A stretch of DNA of 64,000 nucleotides from CAYQEC01 sp964416425 (lineage in GTDB: Bacteria; Actinomycetota; Acidimicrobiia; Spongiisociales; UBA5794), in contig CAYQEC010000001.1 in assembly GCA_964416425.1 (NCBI GenBank), positions 1 to 64,000 of the forward strand. Reading direction: 5' to 3'. Made by a program: the position numbers and the translations under genes. The notes beneath the pieces are model-generated. The model worked only from the letters and a program-made list of their open reading frames with translations. It was not told the DNA's origin and did not search any database. Shown in pieces: positions 15,042 to 23,130 of this stretch (position 1 is its first letter; each line of letters opens with the position of its first letter).

Positions 15042-15647
15042 GTGAACGGAGCATGGGTACGGCGGCTCGCCATGGTCGGAACCGCGGCCTTGTTCATCGC
15101 AGGGTGCGGTGGCGGGGCGGACCCTGCCGAGGAGGCCGCGAACCAACTGGCGGAGCAGATCATCGAGAATGCCGGCGACGGTTCGGTCGCGGTCGACATC
15201 GACGACAACGGTTCGATGAACATCGACGTCGACGGTGAGGACGGCAGCAGCGTCTCGATCGACACCGACAACGAAGGATCGGTGGCGATCCAGATCGACG
15301 GCGACGACGGCGGGATGGCGATCATCGGAGGCGGGGAGGTCCCGGAGGGATTCCCGATCCCGGTTCCCGACGGCGGCCAGGTCATCTCCTCGATCGTGGG
15401 CTCGAGCGACGAGGGTGCAGGCGCCCAGGTCATGGTCCAGTATCCGGCCGGCCGCTTCGAGGAGCTGGCGGCGTCCTACCAGAGTTGGATCGACGGCCAA
15501 GGCCTCGAGGTCACCACAATGGACATGAGCACCACGGAAGCGAAGATGATCCAGTTCATCGGATCCGGCGCGGATGGCAGCGGCGTGATGATCAGCGTCA
15601 CCGACGCCGAGGACGGCGTCGTGGTCATGTTGGTGACCGGCAACTAG
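15042..15647 (+). CDS. acidic repeat-rich lipoprotein of unknown function
   Basis: The 201-residue lipoprotein has lipobox LFIAGC with Cys22. Residues about 45-105 are a run of short Asp/Gly/Ser-rich beta-type repeats (VAVDIDDNGSMNIDVDGEDG, then similar units with SVSIDTDNEGS), which could bind calcium or form a small beta-solenoid. From about 115 on is a compact domain (EGFPIPVPDGGQVISSIV ... AAKMIQF-like end). GTG 15042 has GAGAGGGG 7 nt upstream. It faces the binding-protein leader. I do not recognise the family. Confidence 0.8.
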   Translation: MNGAWVRRLAMVGTAALFIAGCGGGADPAEEAANQLAEQIIENAGDGSVAVDIDDNGSMNIDVDGEDGSSVSIDTDNEGSVAIQIDGDDGGMAIIGGGEVPEGFPIPVPDGGQVISSIVGSSDEGAGAQVMVQYPAGRFEELAASYQSWIDGQGLEVTTMDMSTTEAKMIQFIGSGADGSGVMISVTDAEDGVVVMLVTGN

Positions 15648-15725
15648 GAAACCGCGCCGGGCGGGGGAAGCCGGCGACCGGGCAGCGGGTTGACGATCGA
15701 TCGTCGACCGGACGGAGAGCTGCAG

Positions 15726-16223
15726 ATGGAGGAAGGCGAGCGGCGAGTAAGAGACGCGCTACGCGGTCTCGGAGCATCCTGGGAAGCGGTCGACTGCGCT
15801 CCCGAGCTCGCCGACACCGCTGCCTTCTGCGCCCACTACGGCTACCCGGAGGATCGTTCCGCCAACTGCATCGTCGTGGCGTCCCGCCGGCCGCCCGACC
15901 GCTTCGGCGCCTGCGTGGTGCTGGCGACGACGCGTCTCGACGTGAACCGGCGGGTTCGTGATCTCCTCGGGGTACGCAAGCTCTCCTTCGCCACCCCCGA
16001 GGTGACCGCCCACGTCACCGGGATGGCGATGGGCGGGGTCGGCCCGTTCGGGTTGCCCGCCGGGCTCCCCGTCTTCGTCGACACCCGCGTCACGGAGCCG
16101 CCGTGGATCATCGTCGGCGGCGGCAGTCGCAGCCTCAAGGTGAAGGTCGCCCCAGAGGCGCTGCTGAGAGTGCCCGGTATCGAGGTGGTCGAGCACCTGG
16201 CGCGGGATCCCGGACCGCGGTGA
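15726..16223 (+). CDS. YbaK/EbsC-type aminoacyl-tRNA deacylase
   Basis: Residues about 30-155 are a YbaK fold: CIVVASRRPPDRFGACVVLA, RRVRDLLGVRKLSFATPEV with the Lys conserved in tRNA editing enzymes, then TGMAMGGVGPFGLPAGLPVF and a C-terminal IVGGGSRSLKVKVAPEALL. Such proteins hydrolyse mischarged Cys- or Pro-type tRNAs; the exact substrate is not readable here. I chose ATG 15726 because GGAGAG sits 6 nt upstream; an in-frame TTG at 15690 has no binding site. Confidence 0.85.
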   Translation: MEEGERRVRDALRGLGASWEAVDCAPELADTAAFCAHYGYPEDRSANCIVVASRRPPDRFGACVVLATTRLDVNRRVRDLLGVRKLSFATPEVTAHVTGMAMGGVGPFGLPAGLPVFVDTRVTEPPWIIVGGGSRSLKVKVAPEALLRVPGIEVVEHLARDPGPR

Positions 16224-16337
16224 CGCCCGCCCCCGCTCGTCGCGCCCGGAGCCGCCACCCGCGCCGGTGGGAAGTGTCCCCGTCCGCGCCCAATCGCCTC
16301 TAGAGTCGCATCGTACGAACCCCGGGGGGACGGCACC

Positions 16338-18083
16338 ATGCGGAGACCGGCCATTCTGCTCGCCGCCGTCGCGGTTGCGTGGAGCACCCTCGGCGGCCCG
16401 GCTGCCGCCATCGAGCCCGGACCCGAGTCGGCGGGAGCCCCCGATGTCGTGCCGCCGGCGCACCTCGAACGCAGCAGCCCTCTTGCCGCACCGAATGGAA
16501 CCTTCGACGGTGATCCGCTCGGCCTCGTTGCGTATCCGCACGATGCCCGCCGCTACTCGCTCTCTACCGATCGGTTCGGCGTCTACCTCTGCACCTGGCC
16601 CGGCGCCGACGGCGGCGTCGACCTCGCCGCCGCCACCGGACTTCTCAACTCCGAGGTCACCCCGTACTTCACCGATCTGTCCGGAGGGGCGTACCGACCC
16701 GTCTTCACCGCCCGCGCCGAATTCGACATCGGGACCCAGAACGCCCACGACCCGAATGCCTGCGCCAGGGCTGTCCTGGACGGCGCGGTGGCGTCCACCG
16801 GGGACAACGCCGCCTTCGCCGTCCTCGACAATCGCTACAACGGGGGCCTTGCCACCTCGGGTTGGGAGTGCCAGAACTGCAGCCACCTCCCCGAAACGAC
16901 CTTCCCGGACAACGAGCGCTGGGCGGTCGTCGACGGCTGGACGGTGACGCCCCTGCCGAGCCCGAGCCGGCCGCCTCACCTCACCACCGCCGTCCACGAG
17001 ATCGGCCACACCATCAGCTGGCCCCACTCGTTCTCCGGGGTGACGTCCTCGCAGTACGACAATCCGATCGACGTGATGAGCGCCAACGCCACGGCCGACG
17101 GTTCGGCCCGGAGCGACCAGCCCTACGCCACGGTCGCCTTCAACCGCTACCGGGCCGGCTGGATCGCCCCCTCCGATGTCATCGTGTATCGGGGCGGCGT
17201 GCTCGAGGCGACGGTGGCTCCGGTCGGCGTCGGCGGGACCCAGATGATCGTGCTCCCCACCGACGACCCCCTGTCGTTCCTCACCCTCGATGCCCGGATC
17301 GGCTCCTCGCTCGATCCCATCCCGGCGTCGTTCGAAGGCGTCACGGCCCAGTACGTCGACCAGGAGTGCGGTGGGGAGGTGTGCGCCGGCACCGCGTCCG
17401 CCACCTACACCTATCCACCCTCACCCCACACCGTCGACCACGTCACGCCGACGGGCGGTCAGGCGGTGTTCGACTTCGAGGTGGGCGAGCCGCTGCAGGC
17501 CGAGGGAACCACCCTGACGGTGCTGGGCGAATCTGCTGCAGGGCTCCAGGTGCGCCTTGTCGGCTTCGACGACATCGGGGGTACCATCTTCGACCGGGAC
17601 GTCGTGTGGTTGGCGACGGCGGGCATCACCCTGGGCTGCAGCTCCTTCAGCTACTGCCCCGACGATCCGCTGACCCGGGGCCAGATGGCCGCCTTCCTCA
17701 CCCGCGCCCTCCACCTCACCGACCCCGGCACCACCGACTTCGTCGACGACGACGCATCGATCTTCGAAACCGACATCGAGAAGCTCGCCGCCGCCGGCAT
17801 CACCGCCGGCTGCAACCCACCCGCCAACGACCGCTACTGCCCGAACGACCCGGTGACCCGCGGCCAGATGGCCGCCTTCCTCACCCGCGCCCTCCACCTC
17901 ACCGACCCCGGCACCACCGACTTCGTCGACGACGACGCATCGATCTTCGAAACCGACATCGAGAAGCTCGCCGCCGCCGGCATCACCGCCGGCTGCAACC
18001 CACCCGCCAACGACCGCTACTGCCCGAACGACCCGGTGACCCGCGGCCAGATGGCCGCCTTCCTACACCGGGCCTTCACCTGA
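16338..18083 (+). CDS. secreted zinc metallopeptidase (HExxHxxxxxH) with three SLH repeats
   Basis: Signal peptide (AILLAAVAVAWSTLGGPAAA), then a catalytic domain to about residue 400. It has HEIGHTISWPH at 220-230 (H220, E221, H224, H230) and a downstream IDVMSAN Met-turn, the metzincin layout. Cysteine pairs (CQNC near 178, DQECGGEVC near 340) suggest disulphides, as expected outside the cell. Residues about 415-580 are SLH-type repeats: a shorter first one, then copies that are identical at DNA level (see 17681). It is a surface-anchored protease of unknown target. The ATG is preceded by GGGGGGA. Confidence 0.87.
   Translation: MRRPAILLAAVAVAWSTLGGPAAAIEPGPESAGAPDVVPPAHLERSSPLAAPNGTFDGDPLGLVAYPHDARRYSLSTDRFGVYLCTWPGADGGVDLAAATGLLNSEVTPYFTDLSGGAYRPVFTARAEFDIGTQNAHDPNACARAVLDGAVASTGDNAAFAVLDNRYNGGLATSGWECQNCSHLPETTFPDNERWAVVDGWTVTPLPSPSRPPHLTTAVHEIGHTISWPHSFSGVTSSQYDNPIDVMSANATADGSARSDQPYATVAFNRYRAGWIAPSDVIVYRGGVLEATVAPVGVGGTQMIVLPTDDPLSFLTLDARIGSSLDPIPASFEGVTAQYVDQECGGEVCAGTASATYTYPPSPHTVDHVTPTGGQAVFDFEVGEPLQAEGTTLTVLGESAAGLQVRLVGFDDIGGTIFDRDVVWLATAGITLGCSSFSYCPDDPLTRGQMAAFLTRALHLTDPGTTDFVDDDASIFETDIEKLAAAGITAGCNPPANDRYCPNDPVTRGQMAAFLTRALHLTDPGTTDFVDDDASIFETDIEKLAAAGITAGCNPPANDRYCPNDPVTRGQMAAFLHRAFT
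17681..18064 (+). repeat. 183-bp perfect tandem duplication inside the metallopeptidase gene
   Basis: 17681-17863 and 17864-18046 are identical base for base, and the first 18 nt of a third copy follow (18047-18064). The unit is 61 codons, exactly one SLH repeat (from QMAAFLTRALHLTDPGTTD to the next RG). The lack of any silent difference indicates a very recent duplication or ongoing homogenisation. Confidence 0.95.
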
Positions 18084-18108
18084 TCGCCGGCGCCGCAACG
18101 GTGCGTGT

Positions 18109-20145
18109 CTACCACCCGCTCTGGTAGGCCGAACCCACCAGCTTGTCGAGGTTCATGTCGTACAGCATGCAGAGCCCGAGGCGGTCTCCACCCGCCCACA
18201 TGTCCTCGAGCGGGTAGAAGTAGAAGTACACGAGGACGGAATCGGCGTAGTCGGCTCCGACGTAGCCGGCGAAGGCGTTGCTGCAGGCGGCGTCGATCTC
18301 GGCCACCATCGCATCCTCGCCGGGGTAGGGGACGCCGGCGGCGGCGGGGAACTGATACCGCAGGTATGTCTCGTTGTCGTGCGCCTCGGCGCAGTTGACG
18401 AGGTCGACCGCCGCGTCGTCCATTATCGGCTCGGTGGGAAGCGAGGCGTCGTCGAAGCAGTGCCCCGGCTGGAGCGCGCTGAGGGTCACCGTGCCCGGCG
18501 AGCCGCCGGCGGCAAGGGTCGTGGTGGTAGCCCCGCCTCCGGCGAAGCCCGCCGACATCAGCGCCGCCTCGTCGGCGACGAAGGTGGCCAGGATGGTGTC
18601 GAGCGCCTCCAGGTCGCGGTCGTCGACCACGACGACCTGGAGCAGCATCAGAAAGGCGCCGCTGGCGGGCTCGGCCGCGACCTGGACGAAGAGCATGTCC
18701 TCCCCGCCGCAGCCGTCGTAGACGTCGTAGGCCCCGGCGTAGAGGGCGTCCTCGTAGGCTTCCCGTCCTTGGTAGGTGCAGGAGTCCCCGAACCACTCGT
18801 AGTCGAGCAGCGAATCGACCGTGTAGGTGGCGGTGATGCTGCTCGACGCCCCGAAGAACACCCCCGGCGTCGACCAGCCGCCGAGCCAACCGTCGATGTC
18901 GACCGCGGCGGTGACCGCCGCCCCCACGTTGTCGCCCCCGTCGAAGGCCCACGGCGTCCCGAGCCGGTCCAGCCACGCCGCCGGGACGTCCATCGTGATG
19001 ATGCCGGAGTCGTCGGTCACTGTTTCGTAGCCGTCGTACCCCGCAACCGCGGCGCCACCGTCGTCGGCCACGTCGTCCTGCAGCGTCGTCTCGAACGAGA
19101 ACGACGGTTCCAGGGTGAGGTCGGTGTTGAGCGTTCCCTCCAGGAAGATGTCCGCGCTCGGGCGGTACACCTCGATCGAGAGCGGATCACCGAGCTCATG
19201 GGAACGCAGAATGTCGCAGTAGTCCTCCATCGTTCCGTCGGTAGCCGGGATCAGGCCCTCGAGCAGCGTGATGAGGTCGCCACCTTCGATGCCGACGAGG
19301 TCGGCCGGGCTTCCCGACGCCACCGATGCCACCCAGATGCCGGCGAGGTAATCACCGGCGACGGCCTGGCCGTTGACACCGATCGAGGTCACGTCCTCCC
19401 CCGCCCGGAGGCGGGGCAGCACCCGGTTGATCTCACCGAGACCGATGCCGTAGGACTGGCCGGCGCCGTCGCCGGCGTAGTTGACGGCCACGACCTTCCC
19501 GTCGACGGTGACGATGGGCCCTCCCGACGAACCGGGAAGGGTGTCGGCGGAGTGTTCGATGACCGCGTCCACCGAGGACCAGTCGGTCTCGCCGTCGGCG
19601 TTCTCCTTGGAGATGATCCCGTCGAGCAGGGTGTACTCCTCGTCACCGAGCGGGAAGCCGGCGGCGTAGATGTCGGTGCCGGCCACCACCGCCTCGTCGT
19701 ACAGTTCGAGGTAGGGGAACCCGTCCCCCTCGACATCGATCACGGCGAGGTCGGAGCACTCCGACACGCCCAGGATGCGGGCGTTGCGGGGCTCGTCCTC
19801 ACCTTCGACGTAGACCTCGAGGAAGGCGGCTCCGGTCACCACGTGGTTGTTGGTGAGGGCGATGCCGGACGGATCGATGAAGAAGCCGCTCCCGGACCCG
19901 GCCGCGTTGTACTGGGCACCGAGATCGGGATCGACGAAGCTCCCCTCGGCGACGATCCTCACCACGGCTCCCCGGACGTCCTCGAGGCGATCGATCGCGC
20001 CTCCCGTGGCCGCCGTCGTCGTTGTTTCCTGTGCCTCGGGTGTCGTCGTCGTGCTCTCCTCGGCGTCCCCACCCGAGCACCCCACCATCAGCATCGCGAC
20101 CACGGCACTCATGCCGATCATGCGGAACCATCTGCGCGTCATCAT
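18109..20145 (-). CDS. HtrA-like trypsin-fold lipoprotein protease with PDZ and a septum-formation-like C terminus
   Basis: Lipobox MLMVGC (Cys23) and a Thr-rich linker precede a trypsin-fold domain. The triad is His near 101 (LTNNHVV), Asp near 132 (SDLAVIDV) and Ser near 207 (LPGSSGGP). A PDZ-like stretch follows (DYLAGIWVASVASGSPADLV). The middle (about 350-530) is unrecognised. The last 130 residues (LSALQPGHCFDD, DLVNCAEAHDNETYLRYQFP) resemble the actinobacterial Septum_form domain with its paired Cys. It probably acts outside the membrane in envelope quality control or division. ATG 20145 has GGAGG 8 nt upstream. It converges on the metallopeptidase gene. Confidence 0.87.
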   Translation of the reverse strand: MMTRRWFRMIGMSAVVAMLMVGCSGGDAEESTTTTPEAQETTTTAATGGAIDRLEDVRGAVVRIVAEGSFVDPDLGAQYNAAGSGSGFFIDPSGIALTNNHVVTGAAFLEVYVEGEDEPRNARILGVSECSDLAVIDVEGDGFPYLELYDEAVVAGTDIYAAGFPLGDEEYTLLDGIISKENADGETDWSSVDAVIEHSADTLPGSSGGPIVTVDGKVVAVNYAGDGAGQSYGIGLGEINRVLPRLRAGEDVTSIGVNGQAVAGDYLAGIWVASVASGSPADLVGIEGGDLITLLEGLIPATDGTMEDYCDILRSHELGDPLSIEVYRPSADIFLEGTLNTDLTLEPSFSFETTLQDDVADDGGAAVAGYDGYETVTDDSGIITMDVPAAWLDRLGTPWAFDGGDNVGAAVTAAVDIDGWLGGWSTPGVFFGASSSITATYTVDSLLDYEWFGDSCTYQGREAYEDALYAGAYDVYDGCGGEDMLFVQVAAEPASGAFLMLLQVVVVDDRDLEALDTILATFVADEAALMSAGFAGGGATTTTLAAGGSPGTVTLSALQPGHCFDDASLPTEPIMDDAAVDLVNCAEAHDNETYLRYQFPAAAGVPYPGEDAMVAEIDAACSNAFAGYVGADYADSVLVYFYFYPLEDMWAGGDRLGLCMLYDMNLDKLVGSAYQSGW

Positions 20146-20278
20146 CTGCCAGTCCTCCAAGACTGCCGCTCACATGCCCGGCGCACGCGCTACGGCCACT
20201 CACATTGCCTCACCAACATCGGTCATTATGGCGAAATTCTGGAGCGGCGCGATGTGGGAAATCCAACCTGGAACGCGG

Positions 20279-20305
20279 GGAGGCCCCGGGGTCTCCGGGG
20301 CCTCC
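20279..20305 (-). terminator. tmRNA terminator
   Basis: GGAGGCCCCGG (20279-20289), loop GGTCT, CCGGGGCCTCC (20295-20305): an 11-bp stem that begins directly at the mature 3' end of the tmRNA. Confidence 0.75.
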
Positions 20306-20660
20306 GGTGGAGGTGGGGGGAGTCGAACCCCCGTCCCATGAGGCTTCCACGCCGGCGTCTCCGAGCGCAGCCAGCAGCGAGCGTTCGAAACCAGGGGACT
20401 CTGCTGGCGAGTTTCCCTCGGCCCTAGCCGGAGTGGGCTTGACCCGCCGGTCCCGGCATCCCGGCGGGAGCACCCTGCATTGCGTTGCCCGATCCCGGCG
20501 AGGCAGGGGCCCTCCGGGCGGACAGGCCGCTATGTGTTAAGCGGCCAGTGCCAGATTGTTGTCGGCACGTATGGTGTTCCCGGCGATTTAACGAGGACTC
20601 CGGGGTTCCTCGGCTCGCTTCCGGCGTTTCGACCCTCACGGTCGATACCGTTTCACCCCC
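20306..20660 (-). ncRNA. ssrA: transfer-messenger RNA (tmRNA)
   Basis: The tRNA-like ends pair: 5' GGGGGTG (20660-20654) with 3' CACCTCC (20315-20309, one G-U pair), discriminator A, and T arm GACGGGGGTTCGACTCCCCC. The next three genomic bases are CCG, so the CCA end is not fully encoded. The internal frame after TAAATC starts at GCC (20584-20582) and ends at TAA (20539-20537); it encodes the tag AGNTIRADNNLALAA with the usual LAA end. Length is about 355 nt. Its partner smpB lies 2 kb away. SmpB-tmRNA frees stalled ribosomes and tags the nascent chain for proteolysis. Confidence 0.95.
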
Positions 20661-20691
20661 ACGACCATCGTGGTCGACGGTGGCAAGTACC

Positions 20692-20697
20692 AGGATA
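20692..20697 (-). promoter_or_regulatory. possible -10 box of ssrA
   Basis: TATCCT on the minus strand, 31 nt before the mature 5' end. This would leave a short 5' leader for RNase P to remove. No good -35 is visible. Confidence 0.4.
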
Positions 20698-20748
20698 GCC
20701 GAACCTCGGCCACCCGGCGGCCGAATCCACCCCGGGGGAGGCCGCTGA

Positions 20749-21670
20749 ATGGCATGGCGAGTGGTCGGCTGGCTACTGGGCGTCGTCGCTCGTCCTCATC
20801 AAGATCGGGCTCGAGGATCTCCCGCCCCTCACCTTTGCGTCGCTTCGCTACGTGCTGGGAGCGGTGGTGCTGGCCCTCTACCGGGGAACCCGGCGCCCGG
20901 CCCGTACCGCCCCCATCGCGCCGGCGACGTGGCTGCTACTCGTCGCCCTCGGGCTCGTCCTCTACGCCACGGTGCCGGCGGTGATGTTCCTCGGCATCGA
21001 CCGGGTCGACGTCGTCACGTACAACTTCGTGTTCCAGGGCGGGATCCCGCTCCTGCTCGCCCTCAGCACCGGTGTCGTGCTGCGGGAGGAGACATCCTGG
21101 TGGGAATGGGGCGGCGTCGCCGTGGTCGTCGCCGGCACCTACCTGTTCTTCTTCGGGTCGTCCGCCCCCGGCGCGGCCGGTCACACCCTGCGCACCGAAG
21201 GGCTCGGGATCTCGCTGGCGGCCCTCGTCGCGCTCGGCATCGCCACCTCCAACCTGCTGCAGCGCCACATCATGCGACCGGGAAGGGTGTCAAGCCTGGA
21301 TGCGGCCATGATCCCGATGGGGCTGGGGAGCCTGACGCTGCTGGCGGTGGCCCTGACGGTCGAGTCGTTCCCACCGCTCGACGCCCTCACCGTCCTGCTC
21401 TTGCTCACCCTCGGCATCGTCAACACCGCTTTCGCCTTCACCATCTGGCATTCGGCCATGCGCACCCTCACGGCTCTCCACGCCGGCATCATCGGCTCGT
21501 CGCAACTGGTGGTCGGGGCAGTGCTGGCGTGGCTCTTCCTCGACGAGGCCCTGCCGGCCCGCCGGGTCCTCGGATCGCTCGTCGTCCTGGCCGGCATCCT
21601 CACCGTCCATCTCTCGCAGGCGACGGCTCGCCGCAAAGCGGCAGACGAGGTGCCGGCGCCGCTCTCCTGA
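20749..21670 (+). pseudogene. EamA/DMT-family transporter, frameshifted near its start
   Basis: From about 20783 on, the frame encodes an EamA drug/metabolite transporter: KIGLEDLPPLTFASLRYV, about nine more membrane helices, and a second EamA half (IVNTAFAFTIWHSAMRTL, SSQLVVGAVLAWLFLDEALP). That frame is open upstream to a TAG at 20696 but has no start codon before GTG 20852, which would lose helix 1. A good binding site (GGGGGAGG) and ATG 20749 are present in the frame one base back, reading MAWRVVGWLL. So helix 1 is split over two frames by a +1 shift near 20773-20790. Either an indel or a sequencing error explains it. Confidence 0.7.
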
Positions 21671-21717
21671 GCGGCCTGCGCTCGCCCCCGGAGCCACGAC
21701 CCGCCATACTCGTGCGG

Positions 21718-22656
21718 ATGCAGGATCACCCCGTCCTCCCGGCACCGCCACCCGACGACGCCGCTCCGCTCCCAGAGGCCGCACCGCTCCCAGAGGACGC
21801 ACCGCTCCCAGAGGAGGCTCCGCTCCCAGACCACACACCGCCGCCCCCCGACAACCTCGTCGTGGTCGGCGGGCCGGCTCCGGGGGGCATGCCCCCGCGC
21901 CGCGGCCGGAGCCGCTGGTGGCTGTGGCTCGCCGCCGCCGTGTCGTCGGGCGCCCTGATCGCCCTGCTGGGGTACCTCGCGGTGGGACTCGCCGGAACCC
22001 GGTCGGACGTGAACACGCTGCGGGAGGATGTCGCCGCCCTCCAGGATGACGTCACAGCCGCCGCAGGCCGGGTTGGAGATCTCGACACCCGGATGGCGGA
22101 CCTCGATGTCTGGCTCACCGCCGTGCTCGGCTCCTCCCCCTCCGAGGCGATCCCGGCCAACGGCGATCTCCCGCCTTTCGAGCAGACAGCCAACGATCTG
22201 GCGGTGCTCGCCGGGATGACACTCCCCACCATCGACGGAACCGAGTACTACTCCGACACCACCGTCACCTACCACCCCGACGACGGCACTGCCCGGGTGT
22301 GGCTGATCTGGGCACACTGGTGCCCGCACTGCCAGGCCGAGCTTCCCGAGCTGTCGACCTGGTACGCCGCGAATGCCGACCGGTTCCCCACACTCGAACT
22401 GGTCACGGTCACCACCGCCATCGACGAGAGTCGCGGCAACCCCCTCGTCTCCTATCTCGACGAGTCCGTCTTCCCCTTCCCGGTCATCGTCGACACCGAC
22501 GGGACGCAGGCGGCGCATTTCGGCGCCACCGTCTTCCCGTTCTGGGTGATCACCGACCCTCAAGGAACGGTGCTGGCACGGATCGGAGGGGAGCTCGACA
22601 TCGCACAGGTCGAGGAGATCTTCTCCCAGCTCACCGACCTCGCCGCCGGCGCCTGA
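21718..22656 (+). CDS. membrane-anchored thioredoxin-fold (TlpA/ResA-like) protein
   Basis: The 312-residue protein begins with a cytoplasmic Pro/Glu-rich segment containing four PLPE(A/D/E)A units. One membrane helix follows (WWLWLAAAVSSGALIALL), then a short coiled coil (VNTLREDVAALQDDV), then an extracytoplasmic thioredoxin domain. The active site is WCPHC in VWLIWAHWCPHCQAELPEL, with cis-Pro in VFPFPVIVDT-like context. It is likely a thiol-disulphide oxidoreductase on the outer face. ATG 21718 follows CATACT by 7 nt without a binding site. It ends 3 nt from the convergent smpB gene. Confidence 0.85.
   Translation: MQDHPVLPAPPPDDAAPLPEAAPLPEDAPLPEEAPLPDHTPPPPDNLVVVGGPAPGGMPPRRGRSRWWLWLAAAVSSGALIALLGYLAVGLAGTRSDVNTLREDVAALQDDVTAAAGRVGDLDTRMADLDVWLTAVLGSSPSEAIPANGDLPPFEQTANDLAVLAGMTLPTIDGTEYYSDTTVTYHPDDGTARVWLIWAHWCPHCQAELPELSTWYAANADRFPTLELVTVTTAIDESRGNPLVSYLDESVFPFPVIVDTDGTQAAHFGATVFPFWVITDPQGTVLARIGGELDIAQVEEIFSQLTDLAAGA
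21766..21837 (+). repeat. 18-nt tandem repeats encoding PLPE(A/D/E)A
   Basis: Three complete 18-nt units (CCGCTCCCAGAGGCCGCA type) and a partial fourth encode the Pro/Glu-rich cytoplasmic leader of the thioredoxin-like protein. Confidence 0.8.
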
Positions 22657-22659
22657 GGC

Positions 22660-23121
22660 TCATCTCCGCCGCAGCGACCGATCCATTTCGCGCTGTTCCG
22701 TGCGCTCCCGGATCTTCTGCCGCTTGTCGTAGCGGCGGAGCCCTCGTGCCAGGGCCAGCTCCACTTTGGCAAGGCCGCGGGAGAAGTAGAGGGAGAGTGG
22801 AATCAGGGTCAGCCCGCCCTCGTTGACCTTGCCGATGAGCCGCTTGATCTCGCGGCGATGCAGGAGCAACTTGCGGCTCCGTTCCGGGTCGTGACCTCCG
22901 TCGCGGGCGAACCGGTAGGGAGCGATGTGGAGGTGGTCGAGCCACAGCTCCGTCCCCCGAATCGAGGCGTAGGCGTCCTTGAGCTGGGCCTGGCCGGCAC
23001 GCAGGCTCTTCACCTCCGAGCCGACGAGCACGATCCCGCACTCGAAGGTGTCGAGGATCTCGTAGTCGTGCCGCGCCCTCCGATTCGAGGCCACCACCTT
23101 GCGTGTCTTGGCGTCCGCCAT
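22660..23121 (-). CDS. smpB: SsrA-binding protein SmpB
   Basis: tmRNA partner in trans-translation (153 aa). Family blocks are NRRARHDYEILDTFECGIVL, GSEVKSLRAGQAQLKDAYA, then DPERSRKLLLHRREIKRLIG, and the basic C-terminal tail from GLRRYDKRQKIRERTEQRE that reaches the mRNA channel. GAGGAA lies 4 nt before the ATG. It begins 9 nt after the M23 peptidase gene at the end of the prfB-ftsEX run, and ssrA is nearby, as in other actinobacteria. Confidence 0.96.
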   Translation of the reverse strand: MADAKTRKVVASNRRARHDYEILDTFECGIVLVGSEVKSLRAGQAQLKDAYASIRGTELWLDHLHIAPYRFARDGGHDPERSRKLLLHRREIKRLIGKVNEGGLTLIPLSLYFSRGLAKVELALARGLRRYDKRQKIRERTEQREMDRSLRRR

Positions 23122-23130
23122 CGTTCCTCG

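Noticed and set aside
20852..21670. Ordinary EamA gene starting at GTG 20852
   Set aside because: This would delete helix 1, whose code is clearly present upstream across two frames.
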